A stretch of 64,000 nucleotides of DNA from Deinococcus sp. YIM 134068 (GTDB lineage: Bacteria > Deinococcota > Deinococci > Deinococcales > Deinococcaceae). The notes below the pieces were generated by a model. The model was given only the letters and a program-made list of their open reading frames with translations, did not search any database and was not told the DNA's origin. The stretch covers positions 124,001 to 188,000 of the forward strand of contig NZ_JAZHPF010000006.1 in the NCBI RefSeq assembly GCF_036543075.1. The letters run 5' to 3'. Shown here piece by piece: positions 26,501-34,453 of this stretch; position 1 is the stretch's first letter, and every line of letters starts with the position of its first letter. The position numbers and the translations under genes are program-made.

Positions 26501-27386
26501 AGGCGAGCAGTTCAGCCCCTGAGACCTCGTACTCCGCTTCCAGCTGAACGCGAGCCCAGAGGGTGTCTTTCACTCGCTTGCCGGTGGCTGGTCCCTGAGC
26601 CGCGGTAGCGGGGGCAGGCGCCTCATCGGCCGGAGCCGCGGCGGGGGTGGTCTCAGAGGGCGAGTCCGTCTGCTCAGAGGGTGTGGGCTGGGCAGCCTCG
26701 GTGGCCACAGCCTCAGGTGCTGCTTGCGCCGACTTGAGTTCCGCGGCTGCCTTGCCTTCCCGCTGAACGGCGACCGGACGGTAGCGGCCATTGACGGCCA
26801 TACCTTCAAAAGCGTGCCCCTCGGGAAGGACAGCTGGCAATCTAACTTTCAGCACGCTGCCCTCAGGGATCTCGGCCAGGAAGCTCACTGCCATGCCGCT
26901 GGGGCGGTAGCCATTCGCGCCGGAGATGTCGAATGTCTCCTCGGGATTGCTGGCGACCTCGCGTAACCCTAGCACCCGCTCAACCTTTTCCTTCACAGCT
27001 TCGTTCTGCTTGATCTGTGCGGCGGGGCCCTCGGGATCCGGTGTACCTTCGGGCGCCTCGGCGGTCTCAGCGGAGGCGAAGTCAGCCTGATTGATGGCGT
27101 CCACGTCGCGGCGCGCCTCCTGGCTGGCCTGGAGGCCGGAGCCCCCTTGTGCGGTTGGGGCAGGATGCAGAACCCCCACGCCGTAGCGCTTGGTGGGCGT
27201 GTCCTGGCTGATGATCTCCTGCTGCGACCCTTCCTCGGTCCAGGGACCGTGCATCTCCTGAATGGTCTTGAAGACAGGCAGCTTGGACAGATTCAGGGAC
27301 TTGGCCCCCGGCACCGGGTCTGGCCCCACGAGCTCGCGGCGCAGGGCAGCGAGCAGCAAGGTGCGGTTGCGGACGTGTGCGTTCAT
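23490..27386 (-). CDS. drmA: DrmA-like superfamily 2 helicase
   Basis: The 1,298-aa product has the length and motif order of DISARM DrmA. ATPase motifs: Walker A FPTGGGKTEAY (about residue 640), motif II QDELHLI, motif III STATIRA, and motif VI QVSGRVGR. IEVGVDIGRLSL lies between III and VI. Cysteine pairs near residue 770 (CPWCGAQMG and CPDAQCDF) suggest a zinc insertion. The region around residues 215-275 is a low-complexity Ala/Pro/Glu/Thr linker. It acts as a DNA translocase with DrmB. Its ATG overlaps the previous stop by 4 bp. Confidence 0.92.
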   Translation of the reverse strand: MNAHVRNRTLLLAALRRELVGPDPVPGAKSLNLSKLPVFKTIQEMHGPWTEEGSQQEIISQDTPTKRYGVGVLHPAPTAQGGSGLQASQEARRDVDAINQADFASAETAEAPEGTPDPEGPAAQIKQNEAVKEKVERVLGLREVASNPEETFDISGANGYRPSGMAVSFLAEIPEGSVLKVRLPAVLPEGHAFEGMAVNGRYRPVAVQREGKAAAELKSAQAAPEAVATEAAQPTPSEQTDSPSETTPAAAPADEAPAPATAAQGPATGKRVKDTLWARVQLEAEYEVSGAELLASQGKFLVLAPARSSGLEGLRLTVEILARPYGPASGNQRLVTVNLVNRTPGEDHPDQRSLFQSYFELQFEQDGEVQATILPYPKPPQVGDEEKSNALLYRNTPIFATGHGCAADWVTASTERAAALRAECLPVQELPSITPDIKRKVTRDGGEREETIEVPMLGLAGLKPGFDIEDSLQQICDGYEDWIGLREAEIPSLPAIHQPTAQAHLEACKRALKRMQRGRDYLVGDATAMQAFKWANHAILLQQIRGDLKPRLATYNAADDRSSISGVYPPVEVAAGEGRGNWRAFQIAFLLLSVESAAQGEHDDRDVVELIWFPTGGGKTEAYLGLTAFALFMRRLQDPQDSGVHVLMRYTLRLLTAQQFQRATALICAMEYLRQRHTQALGEAPFSAGIWVGGGTTPNRREDALKTLGKIVKGTGESNPFLLTKCPWCGAQMGPFEHAAPLEAEEDGRGRRGRHSRGRSRGKESRAQVSTLGYEDRGTTVSLHCPDAQCDFSEDLPIYVIDEDIYEHRPSLIIGTVDKFAMLAWRPEARSIFGIGLDGRREVSPPGLIIQDELHLIAGPLGSMTGLFEGVLEDLCTDDRNGRAIKPKLVCSTATIRAYREQVGALYARPRTELFPPPGLDVSDSFFAQYAREKDGKTLQRGRLYVGVNGPGHGSMQTTQVRTFSALLQFPKTLNLGNQDPWWTLLTFFNSLRELGTTVTLFQSDIPDYMKIIQERYKLDKGTVRSAWNVKELTGRLDTEEVPQAIRDLEVTTDNPDRQQPVDVCLASNIIEVGVDIGRLSLMAIVGQPKTTSQYIQVSGRVGRKWWERPGVVVMLYNASKARDRSHFEKFRSYHEQLYAQVEPTSVTPFSPRALDRGLRAALVAFVRQRGEMSESGPAKSPKTYPEELGEAFERLILDRVDKVDAAEKERVEEMLGKIQQEWAFLQKDKYQVTGSAGIDHPGLLTPAGQHVNPAARRMTWMTPQSMRNVDANCEAQITRLPDNDGMRRIQEGQTREQ

Positions 27387-28999
27387 TCGTACTCCTGCTC
27401 TTCCAGGGAGATGGGCCGACCCAGCCGGCGGGGAGTCACCCAGGCCTCCTGCTCAGAGATGCCTACCACGCTGTATGCCGTGAAAGTCCCGCCGCCTTCG
27501 CTGACCGGGAGGGTGAAGAGCTGTAGACCCTCGCGCTCCAGGGCAGTCAGGTCTGTCCCAGCAATAGCGGCGCGGATCATCTGGCTGATGCGCTGCCCGG
27601 CCGAGTGCTGGGCAAAGCGGAGGCGTTCGGCGGCCTGGGCGATCTCGTCGGTGCGGGCTTCCATGCCGCAGAACGCGACCAGAGCGCGGAAGTCCTCGTC
27701 ACGCTGCGGACGCAGGTTGTCGTCTGTCTCCCAGTGCCGCACGTTCCCGACGCTCGCCTTGACGGCGCCGAGGTCGCGCAGCCGCCGCACGGCCTTTTCA
27801 TAGGTCACGCAGCGGAAGACCTGCTGGCGCACCACCTTCTTCCATTCCTGGTGCGTCTGACGCGCGCGGACGCCCTCGCTTCCCAGCAACTGGCCCGCGA
27901 GGGTATCGAGCAGGTTGCCCGCGCCCTCGGTGCGCAGCAGAACATAGTCGCCAGGCTGAAGCTCATGAACCTTCAGCCGTTCCACCCGGTGCTTGCCCGG
28001 CTCATCGGGATCCAGGTGGAGCCCCAACACCGTCTCTTCCTCCTCGCACGCGAACCACACGCCCACAAAGCCCTGCAGGGCGTAAAGCCGGGCAGGAACG
28101 GCGTCCCGGGCCTCTTCGTCGTCGCCGGGTTCCAGCCGTTCGCGGGCCAGGAGCCGTTGCCAGTCCAGCGTGGGGAGGTGAAGTGCGATGGGTTCCTCGG
28201 CTGGGTCTTCCATGCCCTCAGGTGCCGTGCTCGAAGCCAGCTCCGGCGCAGAGGCCGTCACGAAGCTGGTGCCGGGCAGGCTCCGCTGGTTGAAGGGGAA
28301 GGCGGCCGGGTACTCAGCGTCATCCCAGACCCAGTGGTACTGCACCAGGTCGATCTGGGGCGAGCGCGGCGCGGTAAAGCACCACTCCGGGAACCAGCGG
28401 CTGCTCCCCAGGAAAATCTGCCTCGACACCATCCGTTCCCCCTGGAAAGCGAGAGGAGTGCTGACCCGCAGATTCAGCTGCTCTGCTTCCACCAGCGCTT
28501 CGACCGCGCGTACCACCCGGGTGTCCGCCAGGATCAGGGTGTGGTCGCTTGAACGCCGCAGCCAGAATTCCTGGTGGGTATACCGGGTGATTTGCGTGGT
28601 GAGCCAGGCCCACAGAGGGGTGGTCGGTTCGGCGTGCAGGGTGTCCAGACTGGCCCGAATGCGTAGAACCACCTCGGCCAAGTTGGGGTAGAGCCGGGGG
28701 TAGCGTGAGATCGCCTCAGCGAGGAGCTCGGCCGCCTGATGGGGCCACAGCAGAGGGTGGTCGAAGGGCAGTGGCGTCGACGCGCTGAGAAAGCTAAAGC
28801 GCCGTAGGCGCCGCAAGAGGGGGCCGCAGGTGTCCTCCCGTTGCTCGAGTTCCACCAGAAAGCCCAGGTGCCGGATATCTCGGTGCACCTGCCGCAGCAC
28901 CGGGTGGTCAATCTGGTGTCGCAGGCGCTGGGCCTGATCGGGGCAGGTGTACAACTGATGGACCTGGAAGAGGGTGGTGCGCAGCGGTTCGCCCGTCAT
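27383..28999 (-). CDS. Unknown protein in DISARM-like operon (drmE position)
   Basis: This 538-aa soluble protein is coupled by ATGA overlaps to both neighbours. The N-terminal 170 residues are helical (VHRDIRHLGFLVELEQRED). The central part is strand-rich, and the C-terminus contains LQPGDYVLLRTEGAGNLLD followed by helices and VGNVRHWETDDNLRPQRDED. I find no nuclease or ATPase motif. In class 2 DISARM the gene before drmA is drmE. This protein, alone or with the 329-aa one, occupies that place and could be a split counterpart. That equivalence is inferred from position and the GDYVLLR segment, not proven. Confidence 0.6.
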   Translation of the reverse strand: MTGEPLRTTLFQVHQLYTCPDQAQRLRHQIDHPVLRQVHRDIRHLGFLVELEQREDTCGPLLRRLRRFSFLSASTPLPFDHPLLWPHQAAELLAEAISRYPRLYPNLAEVVLRIRASLDTLHAEPTTPLWAWLTTQITRYTHQEFWLRRSSDHTLILADTRVVRAVEALVEAEQLNLRVSTPLAFQGERMVSRQIFLGSSRWFPEWCFTAPRSPQIDLVQYHWVWDDAEYPAAFPFNQRSLPGTSFVTASAPELASSTAPEGMEDPAEEPIALHLPTLDWQRLLARERLEPGDDEEARDAVPARLYALQGFVGVWFACEEEETVLGLHLDPDEPGKHRVERLKVHELQPGDYVLLRTEGAGNLLDTLAGQLLGSEGVRARQTHQEWKKVVRQQVFRCVTYEKAVRRLRDLGAVKASVGNVRHWETDDNLRPQRDEDFRALVAFCGMEARTDEIAQAAERLRFAQHSAGQRISQMIRAAIAGTDLTALEREGLQLFTLPVSEGGGTFTAYSVVGISEQEAWVTPRRLGRPISLEEQEYE

Positions 29000-29985
29000 C
29001 GGCTCCTCCGAAAGGCGAGGCCCTCTATGCCGGGCGGCACCGGGAACGTGAGATGGTGCCCAGCGCGCATCTTGAACGCCTGGTCAACAACACTGACCGC
29101 CTCGTCGAACCTCCGGTCCGTGCGGCTGAGCAGCACCAGATGGTGCTGGCGGCGCAGCGGATGGCGCCAGCGCAGGTAGGCGCCCGCGCCGTCGAAGATC
29201 ACGACGGGGAAAGCCTGCAAATGCTGCAGGTGCGCCGCGTCGGCGTCGTTGGGGTCGGTGTTCGCAGGCAGCACGTCGCTGCTGAAGACCCTGCCTTCTG
29301 CCTGCCAGCGGCGAACCCGCAGCACACAGTCGACGGTCCCACTCAGGCGAGGGGCACCGGGAGTGGCGCCAGGGAGCTGGAGTTCCAGGGCTGCCTCGCG
29401 CCGCAGCAGACTATCTTGCCCAACGATCAGGCAGTCATGCCGATCATGGAACAGGTACTGCTCAGCCTCGCAGCCTTCCAGCATCTGGGCGAGCCAGGGA
29501 TCATTGAAGGCCAACGCCTTGGCCCGCTTTGGCGTGCCAGCCCGCTGAATCACCAATTCCTGGAGCAGCTGTTCAGGCACTTGCGTGGTGCCGTTCCTGC
29601 GCGTCTGAATGACCAGATAGCGGTGCCCATTGAGCTCGCGCCGGCCGATGACAGGAGCGATGGTGGCCTTTGCCTGATCTTTTTGGCGATAGCGCACCTG
29701 GACCTCACCGGTCATCACCCAGATTTCTTCGAACTGGTTAACGGCGGAGGTGCTGAGCTGACGGCGGGCGTGGACGGTGCCCAGGGCTGCAAAGACAGCC
29801 GCGAGGGTCCGAGTGGGGAGAGAGACGGCCAGGGTAATCGGCGGCTTAACAGGCTGCGTAGCCACAAGGTTCCCCGCGTCCATGAAGCTCTGTGCCCAGC
29901 TGGGAAGCGCCATCACTCGCCCCTTGGCTGGGTTGATCATCAGGGGCGGGCGATTTGGCACTCGCAAATTATCTTGAGCAGTCAC
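28996..29985 (-). CDS. Unknown protein in DISARM-like operon
   Basis: The 329-aa product starts at GTG 29985. It is soluble and strand-rich, with LAVSLPTRTLAAVFAALGTVHARRQ near residue 55, FHDRHDCLIVGQDSLLRREAA in the middle and PVVIFDGAGAYLRW near residue 265. No catalytic motif is evident. It follows drmMII after 85 bp and is coupled to the 538-aa gene by an ATGA overlap. Together the two proteins have 867 residues, close to the usual DrmE size, so they may be the separated halves of such a protein. Confidence 0.6.
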   Translation of the reverse strand: MTAQDNLRVPNRPPLMINPAKGRVMALPSWAQSFMDAGNLVATQPVKPPITLAVSLPTRTLAAVFAALGTVHARRQLSTSAVNQFEEIWVMTGEVQVRYRQKDQAKATIAPVIGRRELNGHRYLVIQTRRNGTTQVPEQLLQELVIQRAGTPKRAKALAFNDPWLAQMLEGCEAEQYLFHDRHDCLIVGQDSLLRREAALELQLPGATPGAPRLSGTVDCVLRVRRWQAEGRVFSSDVLPANTDPNDADAAHLQHLQAFPVVIFDGAGAYLRWRHPLRRQHHLVLLSRTDRRFDEAVSVVDQAFKMRAGHHLTFPVPPGIEGLAFRRSR

Positions 29986-30070
29986 GCTGAACGTCCTCCA
30001 GAAGCGTTGGCGTCAGCGTAGCGCCACGCTCCTCGGTCCCCTGCCGCAAATGTGGCCTCCAGGCTCGGAT

Positions 30071-31429
30071 TCAGGTAGGCACCCACTGGGGGGCATCCAC
30101 CTGTCCCGCTTGGGGGGAGAACGCCAGGTCTTCGCCGGGGGCCGGGGTATCTTGGGCCTGCTGTGGTGCCAGCGCCACCAATTGCCGCTTGACCGTGCAG
30201 GCAATGCCGCGGGACATCAGAAAGGGCACGCCATTGCCCACGGTCTTGAACATATTCGACAGGCTCATGTCCGCGGGAAGCTCAAAGTCCCCGGGCATAG
30301 ACTGAATGGCCAGCGCCTCTGCGACGCTCAGTCGGCGGGACTCGCTGGGATGCAGATGCACTTCGTTATTCCCGTAAGCGGCAGTCGCCGCGTAGCGCCA
30401 GCGGTGCAGGCGCTTGAAGGACTTGCGACTGACGTCGCCCTCGGGCACCTGCTGCATGCGCGTCAGCCCCTGGCGTGGCTGGAAGCGCTGGCGAGCGTTG
30501 GGGTGCTGCTCAACTTCGTTCTGACGGAACCAGTGATCGACGGTCAGGTTCGCTGGCAACCCAGCCGGGCAGGAACGGCTACTGCCTTCAAGGAACGGCT
30601 CGGTGGTGGGCCACGGCAGCTTCTTGATCTCGGCAGCCTTCTGCCCGATCTCCGCCTGCCAGAGTGAAGCGTCTAGGCGCCGCAGGCGCGGGACACGGAG
30701 ACCCGCGCGCTGATACAGCGACTTGTGAAAGCCCACGATTACGACCCGCTCGCGGTCTTGCGCGACGCCATACTCCAGGGCATTCGCCAAGCGGGTGGCG
30801 AAGCGGTAGCCCGCGGCCGCCAGTTGCTCCTCAATCTCTTGCAGGTGCTCTGCGTGATTGCGCATCAAGCCCTTGACGTTCTCGAACACGAAGAAGTCCG
30901 GGCGGTGGGTGATGATCAGATCGACGTAGACCTGCGTGAGCCGCCCGTGGTCTCCGTCTTTGCCCCGGTGCTTGCCAGCATTGGAAAAATCGGGGCAGGG
31001 CGGCCCCCCGATAAAGCCCACGGGCTTCCCCAGCGACCGGGCCGCCGCGATTTGCCGCTTGAGCCAGGCGCGCGCCCTCGGCGCCTGGAACACTTCGATG
31101 CTGCCCTGGAGGTAGCCCAGTTTGGGGGCAGGAGTGGGCGGGTGCATCCGCTGGCGGCTGTGCTGGTAGGCGGCCAGGAAAGGCGCGTGGTACTCGTTGA
31201 CCAGCACTGGAAGGAAGCCCTCGCGCTCAAAGCCCAGGTCCAGGAAGCCGGACCCGCTAAAGAAAGAAAAAATCAGGCTGTGGTGCTCTGGACCGACCTG
31301 GAGGCCTTGGAGCGACGCGTCAGGCGCGATGCCACACGCCTCCAGCGTTGGAATGGTCTGACTGGCCGGCCCTGGGGAACTCTGCACGTGTGGGGTCAGT
31401 ATACGGTTAGCACTTGTCACACGGGCCAC
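30071..31429 (-). CDS. drmMII: DNA cytosine-5 methyltransferase, DrmMII-like
   Basis: The C5-methyltransferase motifs are in order: motif I FSFFSGSGFLDLGFE, motif IV GGPPCPDFSNAGKHRG with the catalytic Cys, motif VI FVFENVKGL, motif VIII QDRERVVIVGF, and motifs IX/X RLSVAEALAIQSMP and NMFKTVGNGVPF. The 452-aa reading starts at GTG 31429, but a TATACT hexamer at 31398-31403 suggests that the true start may be a downstream GTG, about 20 codons in. It would mark host DNA against the DISARM-like machinery. First gene of the operon running to 20721. Confidence 0.9.
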   Translation of the reverse strand: MARVTSANRILTPHVQSSPGPASQTIPTLEACGIAPDASLQGLQVGPEHHSLIFSFFSGSGFLDLGFEREGFLPVLVNEYHAPFLAAYQHSRQRMHPPTPAPKLGYLQGSIEVFQAPRARAWLKRQIAAARSLGKPVGFIGGPPCPDFSNAGKHRGKDGDHGRLTQVYVDLIITHRPDFFVFENVKGLMRNHAEHLQEIEEQLAAAGYRFATRLANALEYGVAQDRERVVIVGFHKSLYQRAGLRVPRLRRLDASLWQAEIGQKAAEIKKLPWPTTEPFLEGSSRSCPAGLPANLTVDHWFRQNEVEQHPNARQRFQPRQGLTRMQQVPEGDVSRKSFKRLHRWRYAATAAYGNNEVHLHPSESRRLSVAEALAIQSMPGDFELPADMSLSNMFKTVGNGVPFLMSRGIACTVKRQLVALAPQQAQDTPAPGEDLAFSPQAGQVDAPQWVPT

Positions 31430-31453
31430 ATATCCAGCACATGGGCGGGCGGG

Positions 31454-31771
31454 TCAGGACTGAAGCTTGCCGCCCTTCACGAACATGAAGTGCAGTTCGT
31501 CTCCATCGGGGTCCAGGATGCCCACCCAGAAGTTCTCGGCGTCCCGGGGGAAATCGGCCTCCCCGTCGGTGATGCCGACCTGGTGACCGCCCGTTCCCGG
31601 CAGCTCGGCGACGAGCATCATGCAGCCGCCCCCGGTGTCCCAGCCCTGGAAGGAGAGATTCTCGAGGGTCCGCGCCCAGCCTGGGAGGCCGAGCTGGCGC
31701 AGCGCCGCGTTCAGGCCGTCTGGTTCGAGCGCATAGGCGCGCTGGGCGATGTCCTGGGCGAGGGTGTCCAT
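31454..31771 (-). CDS. Small hypothetical protein
   Basis: The 105-aa protein has a helical N-terminus (TLAQDIAQRAYALEPDG) and a strand-rich C-terminus with FWVGILDPDGDELHFMFV. It resembles a single glyoxalase-fold half only in a general way. No motif fixes a function. It sits 24 bp upstream of drmMII on the same strand and could be the first gene of that transcript. Confidence 0.6.
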   Translation of the reverse strand: MDTLAQDIAQRAYALEPDGLNAALRQLGLPGWARTLENLSFQGWDTGGGCMMLVAELPGTGGHQVGITDGEADFPRDAENFWVGILDPDGDELHFMFVKGGKLQS

Positions 31772-32221
31772 GGGACTAACTCTACCGGGGACGTGGGCTC
31801 AGAAAGCAGGTCGAGCGTCTCCTGCGCGAGCTTCATGGCTGGATCCTGGGCATCGCAGTTCCGTCCCGCCAGAGGCCCCACACCCGCCCCCCTCCCCATG
31901 CGCTACCGCCCCCGCTCGCCCCGCTGCTGGCCACCTGGCCATCGCTGGCGCCTGGGCGTGCGCCAACACCCGTGAGCAGTTCGCGCTCGGGGACTTTCAG
32001 GGTGAGCTGAGCAAGGCGGCCACGCGGGGCCTAACCACCTACAGCAAGATGACCATGCAGATGTTGGGCGACCGTGAGAAGAAAGAGGCGCTCGCTCGCC
32101 GCGCTGCTGCTGGAGCTTGTGTATGACGGGCTACAGGAGGGAGGAACGCCGCGCTAATTCTGACGTGGCAGAGGGAGGCCAGCCCCGGAATCCGGGGCTG
32201 GCCACTGTCTCGCGTGGAGCT
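31772..32221. other. Gap with an eroded plus-strand ORF and a hairpin
   Basis: Between 31950 and 32158 the plus strand reads REQFALGDFQGELSKAATRG and then, in another frame, LAALLLELVYDGLQEGG before a TAA. This looks like the C-terminal end of a lost gene with one frameshift. The family was not recognised. A strong hairpin follows at 32177-32203. Confidence 0.4.
32177..32203. terminator. Strong hairpin between remnant ORF and ABC-3C gene
   Basis: A 12-bp perfect stem (GGCCAGCCCCGG) closes a 3-base loop. It lies just beyond the stop of the ABC-3C gene (minus strand) and beyond the plus-strand remnant, so it could serve both as a terminator. There is no T tract. Confidence 0.6.
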
Positions 32222-33442
32222 TCAGCTACTTTCCTCCACGTATTCCGGCCAGTCCAGTGGGACCAGGTAGCCATCATGATCGGTCCAGCGTCCCTTGGTG
32301 GCCTGAACAAAACGGGGATCATCTGCGAAATAGGCATGCTCGAGAACTATCACCTGCAAGGATTCGCCTCGCTCCACTTCTTTGAACAACAGATCGAAGT
32401 AGTTCTTTAGGTGGGCCCGGTCCTTCGATTCGAGCGGGCCGTCCTCGCCGATGATGACGGCCTCTCTCTGCTCACCTGCCGGGTCAGGTGGGAAATAAGG
32501 ACGGCTGAGCTGATCGAAGAGCAGCACGCCGGGCACCGGGCGTCCGCGCTCGGCAAAGTGACGGTGGAAGGCGAGCATGGTCGCCACGTGCAAGCTCAGG
32601 TAGTTCTCGTCCGCGCCAATGTCGCGCATCTCGAGACGTCTGGTGGGCGCGATGATGCCGAGGGTCAGGTCGCGCGCGTTGAAGCTGACCGACGCGCCTT
32701 TGTACAGCTCTTCGAAGGGCAGGCCCCGCAGGATCTCGGTCGCGATGAAGTTCAGCCGCATGGTCATGTCCTGGAGGGCCTCAAGCTTGCTTTGATGGCC
32801 CAGTTCCTGCTCCAGTTCCGTGATCCTGGTCCTGACCTTCTCGTCCTCCTCGGCGCTGATGGCGCTCTCTACCGGGCACTGCAGGTCGAGGTAGAACTTG
32901 ATGGCTCCCCGCACTTCACCGCGCCGACGCTCCAGGTCCACCTGCTGGCGGGTGGCCTCGTCGCTGCGCGCGATCGCTTCGATCTGCCCATGGAGCTCCG
33001 TGAGCCGCCCGCGAAGGTCCGTGATCTGGTCTTTCCACTGCTGCACGTGACTGTCGAGCTTGGGGCGCTCGCGCTGCACCATCGACAGGTCGCGCCGAAT
33101 CCGGTCATGAGCCGAATGGATGGCCTGCTCCACCGCCGTCGTGCTTTCCAGCGGACTGTTGCAGATCGGGCAGGGGTGATCTTCTTCGGCAGCTGGCAGC
33201 AAATTGACGACCTCTAGCCTGAGCTGCTGGCGCGTGGCCGTGTCCTGGAAGTCCTGCGAGGTCCCGATCATGGCTTGCGCGGCGCGCACCTGGCTGCGCA
33301 GCTCCGTGATCTGGCCCTCCACCCCTGCACGTTGGCTGTAAAGCTCGAGGAACGTTCCCGGATTCTCCCCGGCTGCGGCTCCCTCGGCCTCTCGCTCCAG
33401 GGCGCTTCTCAGCCCCACTGTAAGCTGCTCGGCGGTCTTCAC
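32222..33442 (-). pseudogene. N-terminally truncated ABC-3C ATPase (DUF3732)
   Basis: The remaining 406 aa are the C-terminal two thirds of an SMC/Rad50-like ABC ATPase of the ABC-three-component (ABC-3C) conflict systems. It has a zinc-hook-like CPICNSPLE at about residue 90 and a long coiled coil (residues 110-250). RDLTLGIIAPTRRLEMRDIGADENYLSLH is an ABC-signature-like region, and GVLLFDQLSRPYFPP is a Walker B-like segment. The Walker A domain is missing. The frame runs back to a TGA near 33504, where recombinase sequence begins, so the 5' third was lost at a recombination junction. The usual partner genes are not seen. Almost certainly inactive. Confidence 0.75.
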
Positions 33443-33504
33443 CGCCTCCTCGGTGCGGATCAGATCGACGCTGCTCGCCTCCAGGAAGAGTTGCTGCGGT
33501 CCAG

Positions 33505-33814
33505 GACCGTTTCAACCCTCTCCCTGGAAGCGATGCAGGCCCTTCAGCCCCTCCTGACGCAAGCCGGAGGTCCCCTGCACGCCCCGGAACAGGCCGAGCG
33601 GGTCTTCTCCTACACCACCCCGGACGACCTGCGTTTGCAGATGTGGCGCACCTGCAAGAACGCCAACCTCCCCCACATCAGCCCCAGCGACCTGCGCAAG
33701 GCCGCGCTACGCGACCACCTGCCAGCCCGAGAAGGAACGGGCTACAGTCACCCTCAGGCACACAAGCGCGCCTTGAAATACGCGCAACAGGTCGCTGAAA
33801 AGGCCCAGGTGTAG
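33505..33814 (+). pseudogene. C-terminal fragment of tyrosine recombinase-like gene
   Basis: The reading TVSTLSLEAMQALQPLLTQ to SPSDLRKAALRDHL and LKYAQQV aligns along its length with the C-terminal third of the recombinase-like protein at 19347-20201. Matches include LSxxAxQALQ, AGG, and DLRxAxLRDH. It has a Tyr in the expected place. There is no N-terminal part and no start; the left end coincides with the truncation of the ABC-3C gene. It marks the right edge of the island. Confidence 0.75.
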
Positions 33815-34087
33815 CACAAGCACCTATCCGCTCCCCCTCCCGCCACCCTTGAGTTCTTCTGACGACCGGAAGTTGAGGTGCGGGTCAGCGGCACCACGGG
33901 TCAAAGTCCAGGGTTCCCAGAATCGGGCGTCGGTCACCCCTGCTTGTGTCGCTGTTGTTCACGCCCGACGATCCTTGGTTTGGGAAGGCATCGTCCGAAG
34001 AGGGAGGAATTACGGAGCGGAGGCCAGAATGCCTCCAGCTGCCAGGCTCGCGCTCACTGTCGCCGACAGCGCACAATGGGGTCAGCG

Positions 34088-34360
34088 ATGCGCTCCTCTT
34101 TCGTCTTCACCATCGTCGCGCCGGAAGGTGCCTGGCACGCCCACTTCAACCTGGAGCCTGGCCGCTGCTACGGCCCGAGCGAAGTGCCGGTGAACCATGG
34201 AGCGGCGGCTCTGCGTTCCCCCCATACGCTGAGGGTGGAAGCCGCCACGCTGCCGTCAGAGGAAGAGTTTCGGGAGTTGGCGGCCCGGGCGGCCACGCGA
34301 ACTGCCGATCCCTCACCAGACCCGCTGCGCCAACTGCTGAACCTGCTCATTCCGTTCTGA
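34088..34360 (+). CDS. Small hypothetical protein
   Basis: From ATG 34088 (MRSSFVFTIVAPEGAW) the product has 90 aa; ATG 34076 is an alternative. It has a strand-rich N-terminus and a helical end (EEEFRELAARAATR). No family was recognised. It converges with the ZIP transporter gene, with a hairpin between the two. Confidence 0.45.
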   Translation: MRSSFVFTIVAPEGAWHAHFNLEPGRCYGPSEVPVNHGAAALRSPHTLRVEAATLPSEEEFRELAARAATRTADPSPDPLRQLLNLLIPF

Positions 34361-34408
34361 GCAGGTTCAGGGGTCACCCCCCGGCCCCGCAGCGTCTTGA
34401 GGACAAGC

Positions 34409-34440
34409 AGCGCCGGACCTCATACACGTCGTCCGGCGCT
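34409..34440. terminator. Bidirectional hairpin between convergent genes
   Basis: A 10-bp perfect stem (AGCGCCGGAC with GTCCGGCGCT) lies between the stop of the small plus-strand gene and the stop of the ZIP transporter gene. The T tract is weak on both sides. Confidence 0.6.
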
Positions 34441-34453
34441 TCAGGTAGAGCGC

